From Vicia villosa (Eukaryota > Streptophyta > Magnoliopsida > Fabales > Fabaceae), in assembly GCF_029867415.1 (NCBI RefSeq), contig NW_026705402.1:1-64000 (forward strand): a stretch of DNA of 64,000 nucleotides. Direction: 5' to 3'. Shown here piece by piece: positions 1-11,757 of the stretch (positions within the stretch are counted from its first letter, which is position 1; every line of letters starts with the position of its first letter). The translations under genes and the position numbers were made by a program. The notes beneath the pieces were generated by a model. That model saw nothing but the letters and a program-made list of their open reading frames with translations. It was not told the DNA's origin and did no database searches.

Positions 1-3000
1 ATCCAGTTAAGGTGACTTCATCTCCATCTTCAAGAAATTTCCTATCTAACCCATTCAAAGACAGCGAATTTTGTCCATTCCATGTTAACTCTAGTAAGCA
101 TCCACGAGACTCTGGCTCCTACAGTGATAAACAATCATTATAATATTACTAAAATTCATCAACCAGATTCATAGGTTACAATTCATGAAAGAAAGAAAAT
201 GTATTGGAAAGTTAGACACCATAAAATATTGAATCTTACGGGGCCACTAATTGTCCCTGTTCCAAGGACGTCGCCTGGCCTCAGGTTGCAACCATTGATT
301 GTGTGGTGAGCAAGCTGCTGAGTCAATGTCCAGTATCTACAAAACGACAGGTCTTGAATAAGTCGATGCATAAAATTTATGTATAACAGTTTCAAAGGGC
401 ACATGAACGATTGAAAAAAAAGTAACAGAGCAGGTGAGGATTAAATCAATGTTATTTAAAATAGAGTCCTTACAAGTGCTTGAGGTTACTCCGCGTAACA
501 ACGCTTGAACCATTGTGACCAGCAGGTTTAATGTGGACCTTGCACCAAGGAAGAAGTTTTATGATTAACTTAAGAAATCGGAAAGTTGGCTGTTGTCTAC
601 AAAGATCATGCAGAAATATTGTCACTGACATAAGCAAAAGAAGGAAGATTCTTTGAAATACCTCCAGTGAAAGATCATAGTTTTTGGATACTTTTTCGGC
701 CAAGTAAGGAAGTGGAGGAGGATCCTGCATTTTACAGATCGGCGTGTTTATTACGAACTTCATACATGAGCAGCCTAATTATAAATATCTAAAATGTCAA
801 TCTCAAATGTAAGAAACCGGTTACCTGTTTCGGGGCTTCACAGGCAAAAGGCTCTAATGCATCCAAGGTCACAATCCAAGGTGATATCGTCGTGGCTATA
901 TAATTTTTGGCACACACCGTAAAAGAAGATTAACACTATAATTGCATTGATAATTAAGAAGATAACTTATATTCAAATGCTCAGTTTTTTTTTTCAAAAT
1001 AACTAAAACATTTGAAGTAATTAATTGAAACTTGCCGAAATTTTTGCCAAGAAAAGGACCAAGAGGAACATATTCCCATGCCTGAATATCTCGAGCTGCA
1101 AAATACAATTAAGTGAAGCATCAACTATAGACCACATTAACATCAAAAATAGGTATTGAATTGAACAATTACCACTCCAATCATTCAGTAGAACAAGTCC
1201 AAAGATATGATCTTCAGCATTGTTTATATCTACAGGTTTTCCTAGTTCGTTTCCAGGTCCGACAATAGTAGCCTGTAAGAAAATTAAGATTGTATTCATA
1301 GTAAAATAAATGAAAAACGGTAAATTACCATAACAACTCATTCAAAACACTAAAACAAAGAAGTAAATGACAGAATATATAAATTTGATTTTCATATTTT
1401 TAAATAAAACACAGCATACACATTATAGTGAGAAATGTGGCATTAGCAAATCTATGTACACAAAAAGCTAACCATTTCCAACTCAAAATCAAGCTTCAAT
1501 GTAGGGCCGAAGTAGGGCGAAGGGTTTCCAGCAGGATGAGCTTGACCTCTGAACAAACACACAAAGTAGACAAATATTAAGACATACAGAACAATTTAAC
1601 GGACAAGGTTACAAACGGAGCTGAAGATTTCTATTTTCATTACTTGTTTGTTCGACAATAATTAGCAAAGTTGTTTATTTCACACATATTAAGGAAAAAT
1701 TACATATGATAGAGAGTAGAGACAATCATGCATTACAAAACTTCCTATGTTAAGAAACAAAACATTGATAGAAAAAATCGTAAACCTCCAAAAAAACAGA
1801 TAATTTAGATATCTATCCCCTATAGTGCGTGAACTAACAACTAGAAAACATTTTTAGTAACAAAACTTCTGACCTCGGTCGAATAATATCTGTTCCAGAA
1901 ACAACAACAGAAGATGCGCGTCCATGATAAGCAACAGGCAAGTGATACCTGCAAACCAAATTTCACTCATTTCTTCAGTACACTAGAAAAATTCACTCTT
2001 GTTTAATTTGAAGAGCCATAAAATTCAACACACCAATTCTCTAAAACAGGAGTCTGCGGTCCGCGAAATATGATTCCACAATTTTTAGTATGATGCAGAG
2101 AAGAAAAAAAGTCCGTATAGTCCCCAACTGCAACAGGGAGAAGCAATTCTACTTGACTCTGAAAACACACACAACAAAATCGTTATAAGAAATTACAAAC
2201 ACAATACAACAATATGACAATATTAAACTACAATGTGTAATACCAAAGGCACAAGTGCTTTCTGTCTCAGAACTTCATTGTCCCTCAAAGTTGGCTCAGT
2301 TGCTGCATTCAAAAACAAAACTCAATTCAATCAATATAAAAACCAGCCATTGCAGCTCATACAAAATCAAAGTATTGAACAAACTTGCTCAGTAGCACTA
2401 ACACCTCTGAAAAAAGTGTGTATGTATCAGTTTCGGACTCCGAAACTGACACATGTGATTATCTTTAATTTCTTCGTTTCAAATTATTACTCGTCGACAT
2501 AAACTCATAATCACAATAACATAATGTTGAAGAATTTATACATGATAAGAGTTTTTGAAGAGTGGCACGAGCTTCCTTCCATGCTGGTCTTCCGAGTGAT
2601 ACAAACTTATTTAGATTAGGCTGTTAAATTAAAACGATAACAAAAACAACATCACAAAACTATATATTAAAAAATCAAATAAAAAATATATTATGTTGCA
2701 AATTACTAAAAAGGACAAAATTGCAGAGAGTGTTCGTTCTCGTTTTTCACTTCCTTCCGATTTCTAAGCGGAAACAAAAAGAGTGTGTAATAAAGTAGGA
2801 ATACAAAAATAAATAAATAAATAAACTACGAAAATTTAGGTAAAATAAAAGAAGAGTTTGAAGTAACACAGATTTTGAAGCAGGAAAATTAGAAAGTGTA
2901 GTAGAGATGAAGAGAGAGTTGAGGAACCTGGAGGAAGCAATCGGAGTTAGTTAGAAGAGTGCCGTTGAAAAGACCGGCGGAAGCGATCTCGGAGAGGTCG

Positions 3001-3131
3001 AGAACGAAATCGCCGATGGCTACGCCGGGACGAGGGGGAGAATCTGGTTGGGGCTTGAAGATTCCGTAAGGGAGATTCTGAATGGGGAAGTGAGAGTCTG
3101 GGTGGACTTGGATGAAAGATTGAAGAGTCAT
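1..3131 (-). CDS. FAH: Fumarylacetoacetase, 13 exons, 3' end cut by the window edge
   Basis: Hydrolyses fumarylacetoacetate to fumarate and acetoacetate, the last step of tyrosine degradation, in the cytosol (family knowledge; Arabidopsis SSCD1). Exons I read, in gene order: 3131-2928, 2620-2542, 2302-2244, 2158-2034, 1948-1874, 1548-1473, 1272-1173, 1095-1032, 895-825, 724-662, 538-474, 335-240, 118-<1. All introns have GT/AG ends. They total 1195 nt, about 70 nt short of a 420-residue family member, so one final exon lies off the window. Visible motifs: N-terminal beta-barrel domain from [17 protein letters not shown] with the metal Asp, followed by the catalytic His in [17 protein letters not shown]; metal ligands in DFELEM and [21 protein letters not shown] and LGKNFGK with substrate-binding Arg, Gln, Tyr and Lys; [15 protein letters not shown] near the C-terminus. 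No stop or frameshift was seen in the exons, so it looks functional. It is the only intact host gene here. Confidence 0.96.
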
Positions 3132-3330
3132 GGTGGTGAGTGATGACGGTTGCGTCGTGGTTGAGATGAAGTCAAGGATGGTAACTAAAAGAAAGAGACA
3201 AAAAACAGAGTGTTTTGTATATAATGAATTTCTAGAGATATATATAGTAGTAGAATTGTATCCGTTCGATCAAGAGAAGATGGTTAGATACGTAGAGAGA
3301 GAGGACAGGTAGCCACCTACCCTCTTAAAG
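3132..3330 (-). promoter_or_regulatory. 5' flank and probable core promoter of the fumarylacetoacetase gene
   Basis: On the minus strand there are two TATA-like motifs upstream of the ATG at 3131: TTATATAC (plus-strand 3217-3224) and a TATATAT run (3236-3247), about 86-115 nt from the start codon. A short GA/CT-rich stretch at 3185-3215 would lie in the 5' untranslated region. The transcription start is not determinable from sequence alone. The next 440 bases (3331-3774) show no coding signal. Confidence 0.45.
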
Positions 3331-3774
3331 AGTGAGTTAGTGACACGCTAGTCTTTTATTGTACTGGTTTTTGCATTTCACCTTAGCACGGGTAATACGA
3401 CGAACTGCTAATTTTACTCACAAGTAAAAAATATCGAGAAATTCTTATGTAATTATGCACGGTTACAATTTGTAGGTGCATTTGTTGACGGATATAACTA
3501 AAATAGAGAAGAAGAAAATTTTGATCGGCAGATAAAAGTTAAAATGATGTAATAGGCAATATAAATAGAAGCGGCAATTAAAATAGTAATGCAAAATGCA
3601 AGTAGTGCTAATCCACCTATTAGGGTAGGGTGAATAAAATTCGTAGGTCTGAAATCAACCGAACCGAGTAATTTAGTTGATTTAATAGACATTTAAGGAT
3701 GTTATTTTAGTCTTGCTGATGGATTTAGGGATGTTATTTATTATTCTGATCTTGTCGATTTATGTTATGTTGCG

Positions 3775-5046
3775 TACATGACCATAAACCATGGTATGCA
3801 TGCGACATTTGTAGAGAGATGGTATTCAGAGACTTCATCTTTCCACCTTCCTATAGGTGAGATCATCATCACCCTAGATGGTGTCTCATGCCTCCTACAT
3901 CTTTTCATCAGCGGAAAATTACTAAGCCACTGAAGGCTCGGTCGAGAGGAAGTTGTTGAGATGATGGTTACTCATTTGTGGGATGACCCAACTAAAACTG
4001 CAAATGAGGTAACTGACAACATAAGTGCTCTTGCTAGATTTAGTTTTATGAAACAACTTTATAAAAACCATATGCAGTGGGCTGAGGATGCCAAATGTGA
4101 TGATCTACAGGATGACTATCATCGTTCTTGTGCATTGAGGTGTTACCCTTGTTCTTGGTTGACACGTCCATTTTTTTTTGAAGAAAATGATAACCTACGT
4201 TGATGTGGTCTACCTTAAGTACTTCATCGACTTGACGTTGATTCACGAGTATAATTGGGACGCCTCCTATTTGGTCTACCTGTACTAGAAGTTGGGCGAG
4301 GGTTGTCTTTAGAAGACAAAGTATATGACAGAGAGCTGCACCCTGCTTACGGTAATTTATCGTTACTAATATTTTAATAATTCATTTGTTAAACTTGTTA
4401 GTAATATTTTATCTTAACCATATTTCATGTATGGATCATCCCTCATTTTTCTCACATCACTGGGTGGGAAGTTGTGCTTGCCTACATTGAGGATTGGCCA
4501 TGTGGTGCTCCTCTGCATTGTAAGGGGGTAATAATGTGATCAAGCCATTCCGCATGTATCATGACTATAATCTAGCAAATGACATTTCCTTATGCCCATA
4601 CGGCGATCAGTGCTGGACGCGTTCGCTGAACCTCATTTCTTTATACTCTAGATGGATGACATGTGGGTTATCTCTTATGTATCCTTATTTGTATGAGTGA
4701 GTGATGCGCCAGTTTGACTATTTGCAAATTATTCCGAGACCTCCCACAGATTCCACTCCTTCCACCGTCCGGCGCAAAGATCTTGATGCGATACTGAAGG
4801 ATTTTGATAGTAACTTGATATCAGAGGAGTGTCGCAGGTGCTAGCTCATTTACTATCGGCTTATGATGACGACTATATGACATGGTTCTCTTGGGTGTCA
4901 CACCTTATCATGACACTAGGCACTTCTAAAATACCACTTAGGCCAGCAAATCAGGAGGTACAAGAGGTTAGGGATGACCACACTAAAGACGCTTCAGAGG
5001 TTTGTCGGTGTGTTATAGAGATGGGGAGATCAGACATAAAGGCATG
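3775..5046 (+). pseudogene. Plant mobile domain (PMD / MAIN-like) pseudogene
   Basis: Broken reading frames match the plant mobile domain, found in MAIN-like host proteins and in plant transposon-associated genes. Recognisable pieces in order: SSFHLPIGEIIITLDGVSCL near 3836-3895, then VVEMMVTHLWDDP and ARFSFMKQLYKNHMQWAEDA (3945-4095), TYVDVVYLKYFIDL with EYNWDASYLVYLY (4194-4290), and TGWEVVLAYIEDWPCGAP (4459-4515). Later fragments up to about 5046 are weaker. Stops and shifts interrupt it throughout, for example a stop after KLLSH near 3925. An intron-like stretch lies near 4355-4445. No product is expected. It is either a dead transposon passenger or a dead gene copy. Confidence 0.75.
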
Positions 5047-5268
5047 ATTTTTTTAGAATGGTGGTTCCTAGTTGGCCTTCGTAGAAGGCATGATTGGCGA
5101 GGCACGAAATGCCTTGAATGAGAAGGCAAGGGGTTAGACATAACTAATAGATTTTATATAGATTTTAAAGTGGTTCTTTAAAACATTTTGGATTTTGGAT
5201 AGGATGGTATAATTGAAATGTGATTGGTATAATAAATTCAACAATTGCTCCAACTGGATTGAGTGTAT

Positions 5269-5350
5269 GTTTGTCATATTTATCATGAGTCGAACACTTG
5301 TGCAAATGCACTTATCAATATGGGATGTGATCTATATCCTAATTTGATGC
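5269..5350 (+). pseudogene. LINE RNase H fragment
   Basis: One frame reads VCHIYHESNTCANALINMGC, resembling the C-terminal tail of the RNase H domain of plant non-LTR retrotransposons (H-x-Y-R-E-x-N-x-x-A-D-x-L-A-N-x-G). Only about 27 codons are visible, with no reverse transcriptase or poly-A tail nearby. A minor relic; it could also come from a retrotransposed gene copy. Confidence 0.45.
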
Positions 5351-5584
5351 TTTATGAACAAGTTTCTATTCAAATCTCTTTTTTTTGCTAGCTGATTATA
5401 TTGGACTCTCTAATCCTAAATTGATTGCTATGTAATATTTTTTTCTTTTGCCTTCGACCTCTTTTTTTTTTCAAAAAATAAACTTAAATTTTAAAAAATG
5501 TCAATAATATAATGTGTATGTGAAACATATATTTTTTTAACGACAAAATTAAAAATAATTAATTTTAAAAGTTAACTTAAATTA

Positions 5585-5839
5585 ATTAAATAAGAGTTTT
5601 TCTAACCTATGCAACATTGCATAGGTAAGGAACAATTAATACACCACTTTTTAAATATAAATTACCATATTAATTATTATTTATGTTGATCTATTAATTA
5701 GGTGGGAGAGAGAAAATATAAAAGATTATTTTTCAAAAAAAAAAATAATTAATATGATAATTTATATGAAAGGAAATAATGTATTAATTGTCCCTTATCC
5801 TATGCAATGTTGCATAGGTTAGAAAAACCCATTAAATAA
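5585..5839. mobile_element. Mutator-like MITE with 9-bp target duplication
   Basis: The element is 5594-5830 (237 bp). It is flanked by a perfect 9-bp direct repeat, ATTAAATAA (5585-5593 and 5831-5839). Its ends are inverted repeats of about 45 bp: left GAGTTTTTCTAACC, right (complement) GGGTTTTTCTAACC, then an identical 20-bp palindrome CCTATGCAACATTGCATAGG on both sides. The interior is AT-rich with no reading frame. A 9-bp duplication plus long inverted ends is typical of Mutator-superfamily MITEs. The terminal repeats are themselves palindromic, so each end can form its own hairpin. Confidence 0.85.
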
Positions 5840-6991
5840 TAATGTAAAGTTAAAATTACATTTAAAAAGTTCCAACAACTACATTAAAAATTTAGAAATC
5901 CATTAAATGATATTATAAAGGTGATCATTAATAATATTTAGTCAATACAAGAAAATTAGAACTACAACCAGAATAAAATATGAAAGGGTAAATTTATTAA
6001 AGAATTTTGTATAGGTCAAAAAGTATAGGTGTGCATGTGACCTCTACAGGGGCATGGATATTTAGAGGTTTTAGTACGTATATTATGTTGTATGATGTTT
6101 AGGGTTTGTCGACTGTGGCGTGAAACCCTATTTGATGGTGTTTATGGTGGTTTAGAGGATCTGGTCACATGAGGTAATAGGCTCTATCTAAAATTGTGAT
6201 GCTTTAGGGTAAGAATATGTAAAGTGTGATATGTATTAGTTAAGATATGTCTCTTTCTCCCGTTAGAAGGAAGTATTTATAGATGCTTTTTTGGGCCTAT
6301 GGTTTTTCTTAGGAAGGCCCACCACCCATTTAATCAATGGTGGATCATTGAATCCCTATTTCCCTGGGAAACATGGATTAGTTATTCCCTTCCAAGAAAC
6401 ATCTTATTCCACATTTCTCGTGATTGTGCGAGAGGAAATGTTATGGCAAGACAATATCTCCCTGAAGGTGAGATAAGGGTCGTTGCCCTTCTTGGGGGCG
6501 GTACATCTCCCGCTCTTGCCAGGTCTTTTAAAATAAAACACTACACGGTCTCTCAAACACGAGGTCATTGATAGAGTAAAAAGTGTTTTTAGACCAAAGA
6601 ACGTGGGAGTATTGTTAACACACATTTTGTGAGTTAATGCATGGCTTTATGTTTCTATATTTTTAGTAGTTTATATGCTTTTTAGTTTATTTTCATGTCT
6701 ATTATAGTCAAATTAGTGTTAAATGTGGAGTACAATAGGTGCTCCCTTTTTCATAATTTATTTGTGTTTTTGAGTGATCATGGATTAGCGGGGTCAAGTA
6801 GAGGCGAGACTGAAGTGAACTAACAGCTTTCAACGCAAGCTGACATCATGAAATGAATGTTGGGAAAAAAAGAATATGTTGGTTCTTGAGGAAAGCGTGA
6901 AAAGTAATATTGAAATGGAGGGAGAGCTTGGTGGTACAATAAAAGAGGAAAAAGCGCATTCAAATGCAAGGTTGGTAGTGGAGGAGCTAGA
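5840..6991. other. Unassigned spacer with a faint coiled-coil coding relic
   Basis: No recognised gene. From about 6843 to 6994 one plus-strand frame is open and rich in Glu and Lys (MLVLEESVKSNIEMEGELGG, then EEKAHSNARLVVEELEDKC), which looks like a coiled-coil tail. It runs directly into the Ogre-like sequence that begins near 6992, so it could be the tail of the PMD pseudogene, part of an Ogre-type ORF1, or a host gene scrap. A roughly 90-codon open frame at 6299-6571 has no recognisable motif. Confidence 0.3.
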
Positions 6992-7786
6992 AGACAAATG
7001 TTAAGAACTAGTCGCTACCCGATGCTACAATTCAGATAGGTTCTTTCTCAAAGTATCATTGCATGGTGCAAATGCATCATGTCCGAGGGTGCTTTAGAAG
7101 GGCTGACAATTCTGGATAACTTGTAGAACCTGTTGCTGAAACCTCCTTATCCATAGAAATACCCTTGGGAAGGACACCTGATCAGACTCCATGCAAGCCT
7201 TAAGCCAAAATTGTGTGAATTGTGTGACTTGTTTGTGTTTTCTACTAACCTTCGTTTCCTTGCAGGTTTTGTTGAAAGGACTTGTTTGTCCTTACCATCT
7301 CACACTAAGTCTAACAAACTGCATTCGCATAACATTCATGACATCATGACATCATAAACATAACGTGATTTAACTAACCCTTTCAAGGATCTTAGGGATT
7401 TAGGGCGCACAATTCCAGGTACTCTTATCAAGGACTAAAGTCCTATCAAGGGGCAATAAGATTTATTTTCCTCTGGCCACATACCTTCCAGTTCAGAGAC
7501 ACTGTACCTATCAAGGGGCAAGAGGATTTATTTTCCTCTAGCCATGTACCTTCAAATTCGGAAGTTCCCGAATCAGAGGCTATGACCCACTGGATATGGT
7601 GAGCTTGATTCCCCTAAAAGAACATCCAGAAATCAGAGTTCTTCAAACGAAGAAGCGACCAAATCATTTTTGACGTCGCTAACTAAATTTCTAGAGATCC
7701 TTGAAAATATTGCATCTGCATTCATAACATTGCATCACAGGTTCCCGCCACAGGTTTCTTACCTCCTCGCTGTTTATTTCAGCATC

Positions 7787-9151
7787 ATGAATCTCGAGCA
7801 ATCAGTCAAAGACCTTCAAGCTCAGAATGCCCAATTTCAAGATCTGATCCTGAACTTATCCAAGGGGCAAGACGAGCTGAAAACCCTTCTGACTAAGAAG
7901 GAGAAAAAGACCAAGAAGCCCAAAGGAGTGATCAACCTGGGAAGAAGATTCAAGGGTCGTCCCAAGAAGGCTGCAGAAACAGTTCCTAAAGATGAGGAAG
8001 AGGAAGAGGAAGGAGATGATCTTAGTGTCAAGAACAATCAGGGAAGCCATGTAGGTTCTGATGGCCAGGAAGAAGAAGAAGAGGAAGACGAGTATCCTCA
8101 AGATGAGGATTATGCTGATGAGAAGTATAGACTACTAGAAGAGCGCCTGAGAAGCGTGGAAATTCAGAAGGTACCTGGGCTGGATTTTGAAGAACTAGGA
8201 CTCGTTCCTGGGGTAGTTATTCCTCCAAAATTCAAAACTCTCGCCTTTGCTAAGTATGATGGAGTCTCTTGTCCAAAGATGCACTTGAGGTCTTATGTAA
8301 GAAAGATTCAGCCCCACACTGTTGATAAGAGGCTCTGGATCCATTTCTTCCAAGAGAGTTTATCTGGAACTCAACTCGAATGGTACTATCAACTGGAAAG
8401 TACCAACATCCGTACTTGGGAAGATTTGGTTGTTGCTTTCTACCAGCAATACCAATACAATGCTGACCTCGCACCAACTCGCATACAACTACAAAGCATG
8501 TCTATGGGACCCGAGGAAAGTTTCAAGGAGTATGCTCAAAAATGGAGAGATCTAGCTGGAAGAGTCAAACCCTCCTTGAGTGATAGAGAATTGGTTGATA
8601 TGTTCATGAATACACTTACTGGTCCTTTCTACAGCCATTTGCTGGGAAGTTCGTCATCTGGATTCACTGACCTCATACTGACTGGAGAACGTGTTGAAAG
8701 TGGTATCCGAAGTGGAAAAATTCAGGTGGCTACTTCTTCTGGTACTATTCAAAAGCCATACAATGGGAAGAATGAATCCAACACTGTCGGGGCAGTCCTG
8801 GTCCCTAGTCAGGCTCCAACACAGCAACAACAACAGAAAGATCGACATAAACAACAAGGTGGACAACGTACTTGGAAATCAAAACCCAAGAGGTCATTTA
8901 CCCCACTACACATGCCATTGGATCAAGCTTTGCAACACTTGCTCGATCAAAGTCTGATAACTCTACTGCCTCCATACTTAGCTCCTTCTAATCCCGTCCC
9001 TGGGTACAAACATCATGCAAGATGTGCTTACCATTCAAATAGCCCTGGTCACGACACAGAAGAGTGTGGGCCATTGAAACATAAAATTCAAGACTTGATC
9101 GAAGAAGGGATCGTCGAATTTGGCCAACCAGAGGAGCCACACAAAGTCTAA
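7787..9151 (+). CDS. gag: Ogre-like retrotransposon Gag, unit 1, full length
   Basis: Structural capsid protein of a Ty3/gypsy element; it would form cytoplasmic particles that package element RNA. About 454 residues from the ATG at 7787, which aligns with the ATG of the right-hand copy (52919); the open frame extends upstream without another ATG. Order: N-terminal coiled-coil segment (MNLEQSVKDLQAQNAQFQDL), Lys-rich stretch, very acidic Glu/Asp stretch (about residues 65-120), conserved VEIQKVPGLDFEELGLVPG, then the retrotransposon gag core (LWIHFFQESLSGTQLEWYYQ, TWEDLVVAFYQQYQY, ESFKEYAQKWRDLAGRV), a Gln-rich linker, and a zinc-knuckle-like C-x2-H-x5-H-x4-C near the C-terminus (RCAYHSNSPGHDTEEC). 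A TTTATTTCAG acceptor ends 4 nt before the ATG. No protease follows the stop, so it is a gag-only element. Confidence 0.88.
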   Translation: MNLEQSVKDLQAQNAQFQDLILNLSKGQDELKTLLTKKEKKTKKPKGVINLGRRFKGRPKKAAETVPKDEEEEEEGDDLSVKNNQGSHVGSDGQEEEEEEDEYPQDEDYADEKYRLLEERLRSVEIQKVPGLDFEELGLVPGVVIPPKFKTLAFAKYDGVSCPKMHLRSYVRKIQPHTVDKRLWIHFFQESLSGTQLEWYYQLESTNIRTWEDLVVAFYQQYQYNADLAPTRIQLQSMSMGPEESFKEYAQKWRDLAGRVKPSLSDRELVDMFMNTLTGPFYSHLLGSSSSGFTDLILTGERVESGIRSGKIQVATSSGTIQKPYNGKNESNTVGAVLVPSQAPTQQQQQKDRHKQQGGQRTWKSKPKRSFTPLHMPLDQALQHLLDQSLITLLPPYLAPSNPVPGYKHHARCAYHSNSPGHDTEECGPLKHKIQDLIEEGIVEFGQPEEPHKV

Positions 9152-11361
9152 AAGATGGCTATTTAGATCATTAATTTACTCGCATTCGCAATTTCTTTCC
9201 TGTTTGTTTAAACATTCGTCTTATGTCAGACTCTATTTATTTTATCATAATCATTAATGCATTGCATATGTTTGTCTTGATTTATTTCTCTTCCTATTTC
9301 TATATTAAACTTTGTTTTTACTTAGTTTTCTTTATGATATTTAACTCTCGCTAAAGCGGTAAGCCTTTTGAGGGAGGATGACGAAAACAATACCGCAACC
9401 TCATACAGTATGCTTTTGAACAGACTATGCTGACGATGTACAGACATTGTTTCAATTCCCAAACAGTGGAGATATAAGGATGTTAATCCCTCGTCAACCC
9501 CTTTGAGCCTAAGGAGTAGAAGTTTTTTCTTTGCATAATTTAAAACCCTTAATCATAACCTGGGGCAGGGTAGTTACTCAGTTAACTCAATTATCTTAGT
9601 TGTTGTCTACACAAATAATGATGGGTTCCCGCAACCATTAAGTCAGGCAGTCAATATCCACCAAAAAAAGAAAACGCTGTCAAGTCAAAACCTATGAAGG
9701 AGACTTATCAAAAATCAAAACATCCCGCTGACTGTAATCTCAAAATAAACAGTTCAGATAAAAGTTAGGGATAACAAAATCAAAGTCAAAGGAGGGCACT
9801 ACAAATCCTCGACAAAAGAAAAAAAGAGTTACAAAAAAGGGATGACTGCCCGTCCAAATAAACTCCCGTTGCTTTATCCATCATCAAATGTCAATGTTAT
9901 GACGTCAAGCTTTGCTAAAGTAGAAACACAAAGTTAACTGAGCTTAGGACCGAAGATCATCACGAAGAAGGGTGGGTACAATCAAATTTTGAGCCTTTAT
10001 CCTTTGTTTCTTAAACCGTGAACCAAGCCACGTTACAACCCTTGAAAGTCCTAACTGAAGCATGGTTAGTTCAAAAGCGTACTGTCGCAAAAAGGGTATC
10101 CTGACTCCTTAAAGTTTACCATAAATCTTGAGTTGATATCATGTTTTACAAATATCGCTTTCTTACATCTTTTGTTTTACTAAAAAACGTTTTCTAAACT
10201 TCAAGACAGACATATGCATTGCATTTTATGAGTGTCATTATAAAACAATTTTGTCTACGTAATTTCAAATGGCTGACATCAAGAAGAATCTGCATGGGGC
10301 ATAATTAATGACTAAAAGTCCTCCCGACAAATAAATTTGCAGAGACGTCTCATATGCGTGACTCGATCAACTAAAAGCTTGTTTACACAAAGGGCATGAC
10401 ATATTATTATCCCGTCTACTATGAGAAAACTAGTCATGATTCATAGAACCTCTCAGAGGCACTGAAAAACCAGAGAAGTTAGTCCATCACTGGGGGCATG
10501 TCACATCAGTCACAACTCTCAACAGATGCTATTTAGCTACTAGCATCAGATGATGTCAGTATATGTCTCTTATTTGAAGTTCTAATTCCAAATTCAAGTA
10601 TCGGGCATACCAAGCTATTAATTCCAGGGGCAGGTATACTCTCGCAAGTGTTTTTCAACAGCAAGTATTCAAAGACAAGGGGCAATGAAGAATTCAAAAT
10701 CTCTGGACATTCCCCACAGAGCAGTTTTCATAATATATCCCCACATAACAAGTCATCTTCAGGCCATCTCTTCCTAACAGAGACTTGGTTCCCCAACGGA
10801 TTTTATATCTCCAACATAATCTTCTTCTCTAGCATGTTTTATTCAAACTCGCTATATCTATCAGAGTTGCCGCTCAGAAATCTGGTTGGATATTATGCTC
10901 ATCTCTCTTGTCCCCAGGATATATCAGGATCAGATCACTCACGTCAATCTCATCCCCAAGCGAAGATCAAAAATCCCCAGCTGGATATCATCGAACAAAA
11001 GACAGGAATTTTCTTGTCATTATCTCCAACAGCACACAGAGATTTATTTTCTCAACCCGCAGTTGCTATACCAAAATTATCAATATGCTTCGACTATATA
11101 GTCCATCCCTGCATCACTCATAAATGCATAACATACAGTACTCTCGTTTATTTCGAGAATCTCAATACATGCATCATGACATTGCATAAAACTAATCTTT
11201 CCTTTTCAGGTCATTTCATAATCAAAAGAATATTACCATCCAAGTATGGTGCAAATACAATCGTATCGACGATTCAATCTCATTCAAAACGAATACAATT
11301 TTGATGCTTCATTCCGAGTCTTTCTTCAAAGATAATTCAGAAACGATCAAAGAACATCCTA

Positions 11362-11757
11362 TCCTTTCTAGGAACCTTTCTAGGTGATCTTTTCTAAGAT
11401 GATTCTTATCCTTTCCAGGAACCTTTCTAGGTAATCTTTTCTAAGATGTTTCTTATCCTTTCTAGGAACCTTTCTAGGTAATCTTTTCTAAGATGTTTCA
11501 CATCCTTTCTAGGAACCTTTCTAGGTGATCTTTTTTAAGATGATTCTTATCCTTTCCAGGAACCTTTCTAGGTAATCTTTTCTAAGATGTTTCTTATCCT
11601 TTCTAGGAACCTTTCTAGGTAATCTTTTCTAAGATGATTCTTATCCTTTCTAGGAGCCTTTCTAGGTAGTCTTGTTTAAGACATATCATATCCTTTACAG
11701 GAGCCTTTCTAGGTAGCCTCGTTTGAGGCATATCTTAACCTCTATAGGAAATCTTCC
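11362..11757 (+). repeat. 47-bp minisatellite, unit 1
   Basis: Seven to eight diverging copies with a 47-bp period; the core is ATCCTTTCTAGGAACC plus TTTCTAGGTAATCTTTTCTA. Copies decay at the right end. Hypervariable tandem repeats before the 3' LTR are known for Ogre/Tat elements. Confidence 0.9.

Noticed and set aside
2233..2502. Plus-strand 89-codon frame across fumarylacetoacetase introns
   Set aside because: It is antisense to a well-supported exon (2244-2302) and has no motif.
7670..7786. N-terminal extension of unit 1 Gag upstream of 7787
   Set aside because: The frame is open but starts at TTG, contains no ATG, and the right-hand element has stops in the equivalent region; the shared ATG with a preceding acceptor is preferred.
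10648..11304. 218-codon open frame in the region between gag and LTR, repeated in unit 3
   Set aside because: It begins at GTG rather than ATG, has no recognisable domain, ends just before the minisatellite, and its conservation between units is explained by the recent duplication.
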